DNA from: Actinomadura rayongensis
GTDB lineage: Bacteria > Actinomycetota > Actinomycetes > Streptosporangiales > Streptosporangiaceae
NCBI RefSeq assembly: GCF_009831215.1
Contig: NZ_WUTW01000003.1
Location: 311,325 to 375,324, forward strand
DNA: 64,000 nt
Reading direction: 5' to 3'
Shown piece by piece: positions 51,987 through 61,845 of the stretch (within the stretch, counting starts at the first letter, position 1; every line of letters begins with the position of its first letter). The translations under genes and the position numbers were made by a program. Under the pieces are notes generated by a model. The model worked only from the letters and a program-made list of their open reading frames with translations. It was not told the DNA's origin and did no database searches.

Positions 51987-52052
51987 GTCACCCACTCTAA
52001 CCACGGTCAAGATCCACGGCCATCGTTTCCGACCATGGGCACTATTCGCGTC

Positions 52053-53111
52053 TCACAGGTCGCCGAGCGTGGCGATGACGTCCGGCGAGTGGCCGGCGGC
52101 GGCGAGCGGCGCGCGGACCTCGGCGTCCAGATCGGGCTTGTAGCCGAGCAGGACGTCGGCCGGGCCGGTGAACTCGACGGCGCCGAGCGCGGCGGGCAGC
52201 AGGAGGGTCCGGCCGGGGCCGAGGACGTCCGTCCAGCCGCCCGAGCGGACCTCGACCGGGCCGCCGACGTTGGTGAACACGACGGCGGAGCGGAACTCGT
52301 GCCGGGCCACGGCGCCGGTCGCGGCCGTCCAGCGTTCCAGGGCGAAGTGGGGGCCGGCGGCGCAGAACGTCCGCTCGACGTCCCTGGACGGGCGCACCGC
52401 GAGGCCCGGCTGGAAGTCCGGACGGTGCCACGGCTCCCACTCGGCGATGACGAGGTCGATGTTGTCCTGCCAGATGCCCTCGTCGAGGAGAGCGCCGTCC
52501 TCCTGACGCCAGCACACGGCGCTCTGCTGGACGTCCGACGTCTGCTCGATCTCGTAGACGAGCGTGTCCGGGCCGAACGAGTGGAGCGTTCCACCCGGCA
52601 CGTACAGCGTCTCCCCCGGACGCACCGGCAGCCGCCGCAGCACCGCGTCGAAGTCCTCCGCCAGCAGGGCCGCGCGGAGCGTCTCGGCGTCCACGCCCGG
52701 CAGGGTCCCGGCGAGCGCGGTGGCGCCGGGCGGCGCGTCCACGACGTGCCACGCCTCGGTCTTGCCGTTCGGCTCGGACTCCAGCCGGTGCGCGGTCTCG
52801 TCGTCGGCGTGCAGATGGACGGGCAGCGGCTCGGACGCGTCGATGAACTTGGTCAGCACCGGGAACCGCGCCCCCTGGCGGCCGGGCCCCATCAGCTCGA
52901 CGGGGAACTCCTCGGCGAGGTCGCGCAGCGTCCGTCCGGCCAGCGGGCCGTCCAGGACCTCGCCGACCGCGCCGTCCACGTCGCTGACCTCCCAGGTCTC
53001 GGCGACCGGGCCGGGCACCTCGGACGGACGGCCGAGCCGCTCGGCGATCGCCGTGCCCCCGAACGCGTGCGTCATGACCGGGGTGGTCAGCCGCAGCGGA
53101 TACCAGTCCAT
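52053..53111 (-). CDS. manA: Mannose-6-phosphate isomerase, class I
   Basis: 352 residues. Cupin zinc ligands: L-P-V-H-L-H-A-D-D and a glutamate in K-T-E-A-W; the family signature Y-V-P-G-G-T-L-H-S-F follows. It interconverts mannose-6-P and fructose-6-P. ATG at 53111. Confidence 0.88.
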   Translation of the reverse strand: MDWYPLRLTTPVMTHAFGGTAIAERLGRPSEVPGPVAETWEVSDVDGAVGEVLDGPLAGRTLRDLAEEFPVELMGPGRQGARFPVLTKFIDASEPLPVHLHADDETAHRLESEPNGKTEAWHVVDAPPGATALAGTLPGVDAETLRAALLAEDFDAVLRRLPVRPGETLYVPGGTLHSFGPDTLVYEIEQTSDVQQSAVCWRQEDGALLDEGIWQDNIDLVIAEWEPWHRPDFQPGLAVRPSRDVERTFCAAGPHFALERWTAATGAVARHEFRSAVVFTNVGGPVEVRSGGWTDVLGPGRTLLLPAALGAVEFTGPADVLLGYKPDLDAEVRAPLAAAGHSPDVIATLGDL

Positions 53112-53204
53112 GACCGAGCCTCCTTCGTGCGAAATTGCCGACCTTTCGCCGCTACCCGTCCCGGCCGCACGTGAAAGGCCAGATCAGCCGGGTAGTCGGA
53201 CGGC

Positions 53205-54173
53205 ATGGAATTCGGATACACGCTCCTCTGCGAGCAGACACCGCCGAAACAGCTCGTCTCCGACGCGGTCGGGGCGGAGGAGGCGGGCTTCGCCTACTCC
53301 TGCATCTCCGACCACTACTTCCCGTGGATCGAGGACCTCGGCCACTCCGCCTACGCCTGGTCGGTGCTCGGCGCCCTCGCCCACGCCACCGAGCGCCTGC
53401 GGCTCATGACGTTCGTGACCTGCCCGACCATGCGGTACCACCCGGCGGTGGTGGCGCAGAAGGCCGCGACGATGGGCGTCCTGTCCGACGGACGGTTCAC
53501 GCTCGGCGTCGGCGCGGGCGAGAACCTGAACGAGCACGTCGTCGGGCGCGGCTGGCCGTCGGCGGACGTCCGGCACGAGATGTTCCGCGAGTCCCTGGAG
53601 ATCATCCGGCGGCTGTTCGACGGCGGGTTCGTCAACTACCGGGGCGACCACTACCGCGTCGACTCCGCGAAGATCTACGACCTGCCGGCCGAGCGCGTCC
53701 CGATCGGTGTGGCGGCGTTCGGTGAGCGCGCCGGACGCATCGCCGCCGAGTTCGGCGACGCGCTCGTCTCCGACCAGCCCGTCGCGGACGTCGTGGCGGA
53801 CTTCTCGTCCGGCGCCGGACGCGGCAAGCCCGTCTACGGGCAGCTCCCCGTCTCCTACGGGGCCGACGCCGACGAGGCCCTGCACCGCGCGCACAAGCTG
53901 TGGCGGTGGGCCGTGCCGGGCTGGAAGGTGATGGCCGAGCTGCCCGGGCCGAAGAACTTCGAGGCGAACTCGGCGAACGTCCGGGCCGACGACGTGGCGT
54001 CCGCCGTCCCGCACGGGCCGGACGTCGAGACCTACCTCAACGCCGTGAAGACCTGGGCGGACGCGGGGTTCACGCACCTGTCGTTCTGCCAGGTCGGCGC
54101 GGACCGGCAGGACGACTTCCGCCGGTTCGCCTCGGCCGAGCTGCTGCCCGCGCTGCGCGAGCGCTACGGATGA
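53205..54173 (+). CDS. F420-dependent LLM-class oxidoreductase (TIGR03557-like)
   Basis: 322 residues. Luciferase-like TIM barrel with F-G-Y-T-L-L-C-E-Q at the start, S-D-H-Y-F-P-W-I, and L-G-V-G-A-G-E-N-L-N-E-H, the pattern of the TIGR03557 F420 family. It uses reduced F420; substrate unknown. ATG at 53205. Divergent from manA. Confidence 0.88.
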   Translation: MEFGYTLLCEQTPPKQLVSDAVGAEEAGFAYSCISDHYFPWIEDLGHSAYAWSVLGALAHATERLRLMTFVTCPTMRYHPAVVAQKAATMGVLSDGRFTLGVGAGENLNEHVVGRGWPSADVRHEMFRESLEIIRRLFDGGFVNYRGDHYRVDSAKIYDLPAERVPIGVAAFGERAGRIAAEFGDALVSDQPVADVVADFSSGAGRGKPVYGQLPVSYGADADEALHRAHKLWRWAVPGWKVMAELPGPKNFEANSANVRADDVASAVPHGPDVETYLNAVKTWADAGFTHLSFCQVGADRQDDFRRFASAELLPALRERYG

Positions 54174-54218
54174 CCCCGGCGGCGGACCCGGGCGCCCGGC
54201 CCGGGTCCGCCGGGGCCG

Positions 54219-55058
54219 TCACAGGATCGGCGTCCCGCCGGTGACGGCCACGCGTGCGCCGGACACGTAGCTCGCCTCGTCGCTCGCCAGCATCACGTAG
54301 ACCGGGGCCAGCTCGGCGGGCTGCCCCGGACGGCCGAGCGGCGCGTCCTCCCCGAACGAGGCAACCATGTCCGGGGGCATCGTGGCGGGGATCAGCGGCG
54401 TCCAGATCGGGCCGGGGGCGACGCTGTTGACGCGGATCCCGCGCGGGCCTAGCTGCTGCGCCAGCCCGCCGGCGAAGTTCGCGATGGCGGCCTTGGTGGC
54501 GTCGTAGGCGAGCAGGAACGGCGGCGGCATGTCCGAGTTGATCGACGTGGACGCGATGATGGACGACCCCGGGCCCATGTGCGGCAGCGCCGCCTTGCAC
54601 AGGTGGAACAGCGCGTTGAGGTTGGTCTCGATGGTGCGGTTCCACTCCTCGTCCGGGATGTCCTCGATGCGCTCTCTTGTCATCTGGTAGCCGGCGTTGC
54701 TGACGAGGACGTCGATGCGGCCGAAAGCGTCCACAGCGCGACGGATCACCGTCCGGCACTGCCCGGGGTCGCGCAGGTCGCCCGGGACGAGCACCGCCTT
54801 GCGCCCGGCCTCCTCCACCAGCCTTGCCGTGTCCGCCGCGTCGTCGTCCTCCTCCAGGTAGGAGATGAGGACGTCGGCGCCCTCGCGGGCGTAGGCGATG
54901 GCGACGGCGCGTCCGATGCCGCTGTCCCCGCCGGTGATCACGGCGGCCTTGCCGGTCAGCCGTCCCGAGCCGCGGTAGTCGTCCGCGCCGCTGTCGGGCC
55001 GGGGGTCCATGATCCCCTCACGGCCGGGCGGACGCTGCTGCTGGACGGTCGGGCTCAT
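54219..55058 (-). CDS. Short-chain dehydrogenase/reductase (general-stress YhdF/YghA type)
   Basis: 279 residues. T-G-x3-G-I-G motif T-G-G-D-S-G-I-G-R; N-A-G-Y; serine in I-A-S-T-S-I-N; tyrosine and lysine in Y-D-A-T-K. The Pro/Gln-rich N-tail (about 35 residues) resembles stress-related SDRs. ATG at 55058 has GGAGGTGA upstream. Confidence 0.9.
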   Translation of the reverse strand: MSPTVQQQRPPGREGIMDPRPDSGADDYRGSGRLTGKAAVITGGDSGIGRAVAIAYAREGADVLISYLEEDDDAADTARLVEEAGRKAVLVPGDLRDPGQCRTVIRRAVDAFGRIDVLVSNAGYQMTRERIEDIPDEEWNRTIETNLNALFHLCKAALPHMGPGSSIIASTSINSDMPPPFLLAYDATKAAIANFAGGLAQQLGPRGIRVNSVAPGPIWTPLIPATMPPDMVASFGEDAPLGRPGQPAELAPVYVMLASDEASYVSGARVAVTGGTPIL

Positions 55059-55218
55059 GACGTCACCTCCGAGTCGCTTCCACTGAGCCCCGCAGCTACC
55101 CGCTGCCCCTGCGTCCCATCGTGCGCGGTGCGGATTTGACCGGCCTTTTGCCATGCCGTCCGATGGGCCGGACTTCCCCGCTATGGTGCCGACAACGTCG
55201 AGAACACCGGGGGTTTCG

Positions 55219-58200
55219 ATGGCCGGACGTCACGCGCTCCTCCTCGGAGTCCCCGAGTGCGACGACGGCCGGTTCAGCCCCATCGGCGACGTGGTCCGCC
55301 GCGACATCTCGGCCATGCACCACGCCCTCGACCAGTCCGGCTACACGGTCACCACTTTCGGCGTCGACGGCCCGGAACCGACGCGCAACCGGATCGCCCG
55401 CGCGATCCAGCAAGCGTTGGCCGACGCGCCGCCCGACAGTGTGCTGCTGCTCTATTTCTCCGGGCACGGCGTAAGTATGGACGGCTCCGACTTCCTCGTC
55501 CCGAGCGATGCGGACGGCACGGACGCCGACGACCTCGTCCCGGTGATCCCGCCGGACCTCGGCGCGTGCCCGGCGCGGCTCGTGGTCTTCTTCGTGGACG
55601 CGTGCCGCGACGACCCCGCGCGGGGCGACGTTCCCGAGCCGGGCGCCGTGGTGACGTTCCGGGCCGGGGGCTCGTTCGTCCTGGTCAACGGGTGCGGGCC
55701 GGGTCAGCGCTGCCATTACACCGAGAGCGGCAGCGTGTTCACCCAGGTCCTCGCGCAGGTGTTGGACCGGCGGCACCCGGCGCGGACGCTCGGCGGCGTC
55801 GTGGACGAGGTCACCCAGGAGATGCGGCGGCGCACCCGGCACACCGACCTGCGGCAGGAGCCGGGCGTGCCACATCCGGCAATGCTGGCCGACGCCCGGG
55901 ACGTCCCGATCTGTGACGGGGACGAGCTGACCGGCGCCTGGCAGCGCGCCGCCGAGGAGACCGCGTTGTGGGGAAGCTGCGCCGCGCCCCTCCGCACGGC
56001 CGTCCTCGACCTGGTCGCGGACTGCGCACGCCGGTGCGGCGCCGCGTACAAGGCTTTGCGCGCGCGTATCGGCATCGAGGACCCGTGGTTCGACCAGAAC
56101 TACCCGAGCCGCGTCCTCGCGCGGACCGCCGAACTGCTCGCCCGTCCGGACGATCTGACGTCCGCCGAGGCGGCGCTGCTGGTCGCCGTCCCGTTCCTGC
56201 GGGAAGTGGTGCTCGCCGAAGGAATTCGGCTCGCGGCGGGCATCAAACCGGCCGACTTCACCCGCACCTACCGGGAGGGGCCGCGCACCGACCTGGAGAT
56301 CACGCACGAGATGTACCAGCAGATGGTGCGCCGTGCCGAGGGTCTCGGGCGGCGCGGAGAGACGGCCAAGCGGGACGCGCTCGCGATGTGGCTCGTCCAC
56401 GAGTGGCTGTCCACGCGGCTGTCGGTCTGGCAGAGCCCGGCCGCAGCCGAGTGCTACCGACGCGGCGCGCTTCTACTCGACGGGGACGCGCGAGGCCTCT
56501 CGGCCGCCGAGGTGCCCAAGTTGGTCGAAGCCCTGGTGCGGGCGGTCGGGGCGCGTCCGGCGGACCGGCTGGTCCTGGATCGGCTCAACGCGGCGTACCT
56601 GGACGACCGACGCCGCTCGCTGGCGGCCGTCCTGTGGCTCGGCGGCATCCTGGCCGCCGACCTGCGCCGGATGCCGCCGGTCATCGCCGACCACATCGGC
56701 ACCCGCATGGAACTCGCTCTCCCAACGGTGCGGAACGCGGCGGACCGGCTCGCGTGGGAGGGCCGCGGCGACGCCTGCGAGCTGCGCATGCCATGCGACC
56801 ACCCGGCGCAGTACGCGGCGTTCGAGGACCTCGTCCTGCGCGCCGACCGCGCCCGCGCGTCGATCGCGGAACTTCCGCTGGACACCGGCCTCGTGTCCTT
56901 GCCGTCCCGATTCACGGCGGACGGCCTGCGCGCCGAACGGCGCCCCGACGACACCGACGCGTTCGACGTGCCGCTCTCAAGGTTCCGCCTGTCAGAAGAC
57001 AAGGTCCGCGAACTGCTAATGGGCCGCCAGCTCTACGACGACCCGGCGCTCTCGATCCGCGAGCTGTACCAGAACGCTCTGGACGCCTGCCGCTACCGCG
57101 ACACGCGCCTCAAGGGCCTCCGCTCGTCCGGCCGCAACCCCGCCGCGTGGACGGGCCGAATCATCTTCCGCCAGGGCACGGACACCGACGGCCGCGAATA
57201 CATCGAGTGCGAAGACAACGGCGTCGGCATGGACACCGACACGCTGAAACACGTCTTCGCCAACGCCGGCGAACGCTTCGTCTACCGCGAGTCGTTCCGC
57301 GCCGAACAGGCCGCGTGGGCCGACCTCACCCCGCCCCTGCGGCTGGTCTCCAACAGCCAGTTCGGCGTGGGCGTGTTCAGCTACTTCATGCTGGCGGACG
57401 AGATCACGGTGGAAACTCGTCCCGTCAATACGAACGGCATCGTCTCCGACCGCGCCTACCGCGTCGACATCGCGAGCAGCGGCTCCCTCTTCCAGATCAC
57501 CGCGTCCGACGAAATGCACGGCGGAGGAACCCGCGTCCGCCTCTACCTGACCGGTGACGAACGCGTCTCGGCGGCTGCGACGCTGCGCAAGCTCCTGTGG
57601 ATCTCCGACTACCGCGTGGAAGTCCACGGCGAACGGCCGACGCCGGAGATCTGGAAGCCGTGCGAGCTGCGCTATCCCGACGACAGCACCGAGCCGGTAC
57701 GGTTCGGCGACGACCTCTGGTGGGTGTCGGGCGAGGGCGGGTTCGCCGCCGACGGCATCCGCACCGAGAAAAAGTTCTTCGGTCTGATCGTGAACCTCCG
57801 CGACGCGCGTCGCCCGCAATTCACGGTGGACCGCAAGACGCTCCGCATGTGGGACAAAAAATGGGTCAACGAGCAGATCGCGGCTTCCTTGCCGGATCTG
57901 ATGGCCTGGTCCGGGCTGACGCTCAACTGGCTCTGGCAGGTCACCGAGTCCGCGCCGGAGATCGCCCAGCAGGTCTTCGACCATCTGGTCGAACGCCGAC
58001 ACGCGCTGCCGATCGGAAGCTCCTGGGCCCAGGACGCCGAAGCGCTTCTGAACGAGATCGGCTGTCTTCCCGACGACCGCAAACTGTTCGAGCAGGATCG
58101 CTACCTCGGCTACGGCCACTGGTTCACGACCTGGCGAACAGGGATCTGGTCCAGGCTGGTCAGCTTCCGGTTGCGAACACGGGACAGACCGAGCACGGTC

Positions 58201-59949
58201 GCCACGGAAGGCTTCCCGGTCATCGAACCCGGCGACGCGGAGATCATCGCAAAACTCGAGCACAGTGGCGACCGGCGGCTCACCGCCGACGAGTTCCTCG
58301 CGGCGACGATCCACGCCGACCGGCCGCTCGCGACAGGCCTGCGCCGACTGCGGCGATACGCGATCACCGGACTCGACGTCTCGGCGCTGCGGCACTGCCC
58401 GCCCCTGGATCTGACCATCGAAAAGGAAGAGGAACGGCCGCTGGCGCGCGCTTTCGCCGCCTGGGCCCCGCCCGGTTCGCCACCCGCCGTAGGGAACGCC
58501 CGCTGCATCATTTATGCGTCGGCTGAACTAGGCCTGCCGCTGGGCCAGGTCGTCGCCCGCGTAGGCGACCTCATGCCGGACGGTTGGACGTCGCCCGATC
58601 TCGGTTCCGCTGGACTGGCCGACTACACGTGCACAAACGCCGACGTCAAGCTCGTCTCCGCCGACATGGACGGGGTTCGCCCCTGGTTCGACGGACCGCT
58701 GGAACCGTTCCAGCTCGTCGCGGCGTCCGGCGCGCTCGGGCGCGAGGTCAACGAGGTCCTCGCGCTCTGCGACATGTTCGCACCGCTGGGGATGACGGTG
58801 GCCGGACGCGACCGGTATCCGGACGATCTCACGATCATGGAGATCGAGACACTGCGCTATGTGCGCACGGTCGGCCGGCCTCTGACCCCGTTGAATCTCG
58901 TCATGGTCGCCGCGAAGATCGGAGACACCCTGTTCGGGCTCCACGATGGTCTCGCCCGTCTGGAGGAACAGGGGTTGATCCGGCGTCCCGACATCGCCGG
59001 TCTGCCCGATCGCCGTGCGGAACCCGAGGAGTTCGACTTTCTCTACAACCCGACGACCGAGTTCGCGGACTACTCCGTTCTGCGGGTCTTCAGGTCGAAG
59101 AAACCGTGCATGGTCATCTTGAAGCACATGGGCCCGCGTGAGACGTCGCAGCGCAACATCGCTTTGACCCAGCGGCTGGCCCCCCTCGCACGGCCCGATG
59201 GACCGGTGAGCTACCCCGAACTGGTAGAGGCCGCCGGAGAGCTCCGCTGTTCCGTGGCCGAGGCCCGCGCGCAGCTTCTGGAGACCTATCCGGACGCCGA
59301 CGTGCCTCCGGCGCACCGGACGGCTGAGACCCTGTACCCGACGTTCGATCTGGACCAGATCGTCCTCGGTCGCTGGATGGACGAGAGCGGGCCGCGAGAA
59401 TGGCGTATCGAACCGGCGACCATCATTCGGGGGGCGGAGCAGTTTGGTTATTCGCTCGGGCATTTCCTGACGATCCTCGCCCCCTACGGTGAGCTCGGCG
59501 CGATACTTCCGGACGTCTGGCCCAAGACTAAAAACGAATTCAACCGGTTCTATCCGGACGTATACGACGCCGACATCGTCCAAGACTTCGACGAGCACGG
59601 CCGCGAGGCGCCCGTGTCTCGTTTCGACGCGCTGCGGCTCGTCCGGATCGCCGGACGGCTCGGGATGCCGCCCACCGAAGTCCACCGGCGGCTGTCCCGG
59701 ATGGCGCCGATCGGTCTGGAGTTGGTCTATCCGCAGGACGCGGTGCCGGACGAGATCGTGCGGTGGCAGGACGTTCTGCTGCTCACCGAGTACCTGGACG
59801 GGCAGGAGCCGGCCGTATCGGGGCAGGTCAGTGCGGAGCATGTGGCGTGGGCGGCCACTGAGACCGAGGAGTCGGAAGAGTGGATCGTGGGGAGGCTCGG
59901 GGTGTACGCAGCGTTGTTCGGTCTGGAATTGGAGCATCTGCGTGTCTGA
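55219..59949 (+). CDS. Caspase-like protease / Hsp90-type ATPase / regulatory multidomain conflict protein
   Basis: 1,576 residues from ATG at 55219. The N-terminal caspase-like domain has His83 in Y-F-S-G-H-G and Cys129 in V-D-A-C-R. The GHKL/Hsp90 domain has N619 in E-L-Y-Q-N-A-L-D-A, E-D-N-G-V-G-M-D at 665-672, and S-Q-F-G-V-G-V-F-S near 712. The long C-terminal part has winged-helix-like helices. This matches the caspase plus iHsp90-wHTH class of bacterial NTP-dependent conflict systems described by Aravind and colleagues. Expected model: infection or stress triggers the ATPase region to release the protease, which kills or arrests the cell. The two downstream genes overlap and are part of the unit. 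Confidence 0.8.
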   Translation: MAGRHALLLGVPECDDGRFSPIGDVVRRDISAMHHALDQSGYTVTTFGVDGPEPTRNRIARAIQQALADAPPDSVLLLYFSGHGVSMDGSDFLVPSDADGTDADDLVPVIPPDLGACPARLVVFFVDACRDDPARGDVPEPGAVVTFRAGGSFVLVNGCGPGQRCHYTESGSVFTQVLAQVLDRRHPARTLGGVVDEVTQEMRRRTRHTDLRQEPGVPHPAMLADARDVPICDGDELTGAWQRAAEETALWGSCAAPLRTAVLDLVADCARRCGAAYKALRARIGIEDPWFDQNYPSRVLARTAELLARPDDLTSAEAALLVAVPFLREVVLAEGIRLAAGIKPADFTRTYREGPRTDLEITHEMYQQMVRRAEGLGRRGETAKRDALAMWLVHEWLSTRLSVWQSPAAAECYRRGALLLDGDARGLSAAEVPKLVEALVRAVGARPADRLVLDRLNAAYLDDRRRSLAAVLWLGGILAADLRRMPPVIADHIGTRMELALPTVRNAADRLAWEGRGDACELRMPCDHPAQYAAFEDLVLRADRARASIAELPLDTGLVSLPSRFTADGLRAERRPDDTDAFDVPLSRFRLSEDKVRELLMGRQLYDDPALSIRELYQNALDACRYRDTRLKGLRSSGRNPAAWTGRIIFRQGTDTDGREYIECEDNGVGMDTDTLKHVFANAGERFVYRESFRAEQAAWADLTPPLRLVSNSQFGVGVFSYFMLADEITVETRPVNTNGIVSDRAYRVDIASSGSLFQITASDEMHGGGTRVRLYLTGDERVSAAATLRKLLWISDYRVEVHGERPTPEIWKPCELRYPDDSTEPVRFGDDLWWVSGEGGFAADGIRTEKKFFGLIVNLRDARRPQFTVDRKTLRMWDKKWVNEQIAASLPDLMAWSGLTLNWLWQVTESAPEIAQQVFDHLVERRHALPIGSSWAQDAEALLNEIGCLPDDRKLFEQDRYLGYGHWFTTWRTGIWSRLVSFRLRTRDRPSTVATEGFPVIEPGDAEIIAKLEHSGDRRLTADEFLAATIHADRPLATGLRRLRRYAITGLDVSALRHCPPLDLTIEKEEERPLARAFAAWAPPGSPPAVGNARCIIYASAELGLPLGQVVARVGDLMPDGWTSPDLGSAGLADYTCTNADVKLVSADMDGVRPWFDGPLEPFQLVAASGALGREVNEVLALCDMFAPLGMTVAGRDRYPDDLTIMEIETLRYVRTVGRPLTPLNLVMVAAKIGDTLFGLHDGLARLEEQGLIRRPDIAGLPDRRAEPEEFDFLYNPTTEFADYSVLRVFRSKKPCMVILKHMGPRETSQRNIALTQRLAPLARPDGPVSYPELVEAAGELRCSVAEARAQLLETYPDADVPPAHRTAETLYPTFDLDQIVLGRWMDESGPREWRIEPATIIRGAEQFGYSLGHFLTILAPYGELGAILPDVWPKTKNEFNRFYPDVYDADIVQDFDEHGREAPVSRFDALRLVRIAGRLGMPPTEVHRRLSRMAPIGLELVYPQDAVPDEIVRWQDVLLLTEYLDGQEPAVSGQVSAEHVAWAATETEESEEWIVGRLGVYAALFGLELEHLRV

Positions 59950-60262
59950 CGAGCCCGACCATCACCGGGACCTCGGGTACACCGAGACCGAGTTCCCGCC
60001 GCAGCAGTTCAGCGTCGCCGAGTCCGAGCGCGGCCTGACGATCAGCGGGACGTGCCCGGCGTGCGGCGGACGGACGGTGACGACGCTCGGCCGGGGCAGT
60101 CCGGAGGGGACCAAGGGGTTCTTTCGGCGCGGTGCGGTGCGGACGAATGCGGCGCCGCGCACGGTGACCGTGTACTGCGAGTGCGGGCACGTCCACGCGG
60201 ACCGTCCGGCGGACGCGATCGACGCGGGCTGCGGCGCGTTCTGGGACGTCGAGCTGCCGTGA
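59942..60262 (+). CDS. Zinc-ribbon component of the caspase/Hsp90 operon
   Basis: 106 residues from GTG at 59942, overlapping the large gene by 8 nt. It has C-P-A-C-G-G and later C-E-C-G-H, a four-cysteine zinc ribbon, with a basic middle. No catalytic motif. Probably an accessory adaptor of the conflict system. Confidence 0.65.
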   Translation: MSDEPDHHRDLGYTETEFPPQQFSVAESERGLTISGTCPACGGRTVTTLGRGSPEGTKGFFRRGAVRTNAAPRTVTVYCECGHVHADRPADAIDAGCGAFWDVELP

Positions 60263-60852
60263 GCCTCGACAAGAAGCGCTGGGCACAACGAGCGCAGGCG
60301 CTCAAGTTCACCCAGCTCGACGGCGCCCGCAAGCAGGCGGAGGCCTGGCGGACGGGCCTCGGCGGGCTGACGGCACTGCTCGGCGCCGTCCTCATCGTCA
60401 AGGGCCGCGACAACGTCACCGCCCTGACGCCCGGCTTCCGGTGGTTCGTGGTGGTCCTCATCGGGGTGGCGCTCGGCCTGCTCGTCGCCGCGACGCTGAA
60501 TGCGGTGCGGGCGGCGGCCGGCGATCCGGGAGCGGACATCCTGCTCAGCGGCGAGTCCCTGGAGGCGTGGACGGCCGACGAAGTCAAACGCGTCTCCAAA
60601 GCGATCCGCCGCGCCGCATGGCTCACCACCACCGCCGTCGCCTGCCTGGCCCTCGGCATCGGCGCGACCTGGCTCGGTCCGGCGGAGAAGCCCGAGAAAG
60701 CCCTGATGGAAGTCCTTTACGCGGGCGGACGGGCCTGCGGCGAGATCGGCGGCGCGGACAAGGGCCAGCTGATCGTCCGGGAGGCGCGGCGCCCGGTGGT
60801 GGTGCCGCTCGCGACCGTCCAGCGGATGCGGGCCGTCGCGTCGTGCGGCTGA
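60259..60852 (+). CDS. Two-helix membrane component of the caspase/Hsp90 operon
   Basis: 197 residues from GTG at 60259 (GTGA overlap). Two membrane segments (about 40-95 as a hairpin region, and A-W-L-T-T-T-A-V-A-C-L near 125). The C-terminal part is soluble. It could target the system to the membrane or be an effector. Not recognised as a family. Confidence 0.6.
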   Translation: MSLDKKRWAQRAQALKFTQLDGARKQAEAWRTGLGGLTALLGAVLIVKGRDNVTALTPGFRWFVVVLIGVALGLLVAATLNAVRAAAGDPGADILLSGESLEAWTADEVKRVSKAIRRAAWLTTTAVACLALGIGATWLGPAEKPEKALMEVLYAGGRACGEIGGADKGQLIVREARRPVVVPLATVQRMRAVASCG

Positions 60853-60871
60853 GGACGGGTACGGCCCCGTC

Positions 60872-61510
60872 ATGAGCGCAGAGCCTTACGTCCCCGAGCA
60901 CGCCGACCTCGGCGAACTCCAGAAAGCGGCGGCCGGATGCGAAGGCTGCCACCTCTACGAGGACGCCACGCAGACCGTGTTCGGCGAGGGCGGCGCGGAC
61001 GCGCGGGTCGTCCTCGTCGGCGAGCAGCCCGGCGACCAGGAGGACAAGCAGGGCCACCCGTTCGTCGGCCCCGCCGGACGCGTCCTGGACCGCGCACTGG
61101 ACGAAGCGGGCATCGAACGCGACGACGCCTACGTCACGAACGCCGTGAAGCACTTCAAGTTCTCCCGCCAGGGCAAACGAAGAATCCACCAGAAACCGGG
61201 TATCACCGAGCTGCGCGCCTGCCTCCCCTGGCTGAGAGCCGAACTGACCACGCTCAACCCCGAGGTGATCGTCGCGCTCGGCGCCACGGCCGGCCAAGCC
61301 CTGCTCGGCCCGGAGTTCCGCGTGACGAAGCAACGCGGCGTCCCTCTCCCCTGCCCGCCCCTGGACCGCCTCGGCACCCGCGAGGAGCAGGGCGAAGGAC
61401 GCATCGTCGCGACGATCCACCCGTCCGCCGTGCTGCGCGCCGAGGACCGCGACGCCGCCTACGACGGCCTCCTCGCCGACCTCCGCGTGGCGGCGGCCCT
61501 GCTCGCCTGA
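60872..61510 (+). CDS. udgX: Uracil-DNA glycosylase UdgX
   Basis: 212 residues. UdgX motif 1, G-E-Q-P-G-D-Q-E-D, with the acidic pair, and the distinguishing K-R-R-I-H loop at 102-106, whose histidine forms a covalent link to the abasic sugar. Cysteines at 23, 26 and later indicate the Fe-S cluster. It excises uracil from DNA and traps the site. Starts 19 nt after the conflict operon. Confidence 0.92.
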   Translation: MSAEPYVPEHADLGELQKAAAGCEGCHLYEDATQTVFGEGGADARVVLVGEQPGDQEDKQGHPFVGPAGRVLDRALDEAGIERDDAYVTNAVKHFKFSRQGKRRIHQKPGITELRACLPWLRAELTTLNPEVIVALGATAGQALLGPEFRVTKQRGVPLPCPPLDRLGTREEQGEGRIVATIHPSAVLRAEDRDAAYDGLLADLRVAAALLA

Positions 61511-61568
61511 CCAGCGCATGGCCGAGCACGCCCCGGGTACGCGGACGGACGACGAAAGGAGCGGCACG

Positions 61569-61760
61569 ATGACCAACATCCAGCAACCGTCCATGCGCCG
61601 TTCGGGCCACACCCCGACCACCGCGCAGCCCCCGCCCGAGGCGACCCAGCCGAAGGGCTCGCGCCGCCGCGTCCACCCGCACGGGACGGACAAGGGCGCG
61701 AAGGGCGGCGGCCAGGGCGGCGGCACCCCGCCCGCCCAGCGCCCCGACCACCCGGACTGA
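61569..61760 (+). CDS. Small basic Gly/Pro-rich hypothetical protein
   Basis: 63 residues from ATG at 61569, with AAGGAG about 9 nt upstream. Gly/Pro/Lys/His-rich (S-R-R-R-V-H-P-H-G-T-D-K-G), likely disordered. Similar small ORFs are common in actinomycetes but no function is known. Confidence 0.5.
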   Translation: MTNIQQPSMRRSGHTPTTAQPPPEATQPKGSRRRVHPHGTDKGAKGGGQGGGTPPAQRPDHPD

Positions 61761-61768
61761 CCCGCCCG

Positions 61769-61795
61769 GCCCGCCCCCACGAAACGGGGGCGGGC
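61769..61795 (+). terminator. Terminator after the small basic protein gene
   Basis: A 10-bp perfect stem (GCCCGCCCCC / GGGGGCGGGC) with a 7-nt loop, 8 nt after the stop codon. Confidence 0.75.
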
Positions 61796-61845
61796 TGTGG
61801 GACGGTGCCGGGGACACTGTTCCCCCGAGGACGGGAGACCCCGGC

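Noticed and set aside
55100-55218. Promoter for the caspase-Hsp90 operon
   Set aside because: TTGACC, TTGCCA and TATGGT-like boxes exist but spacing is wrong for each pairing.
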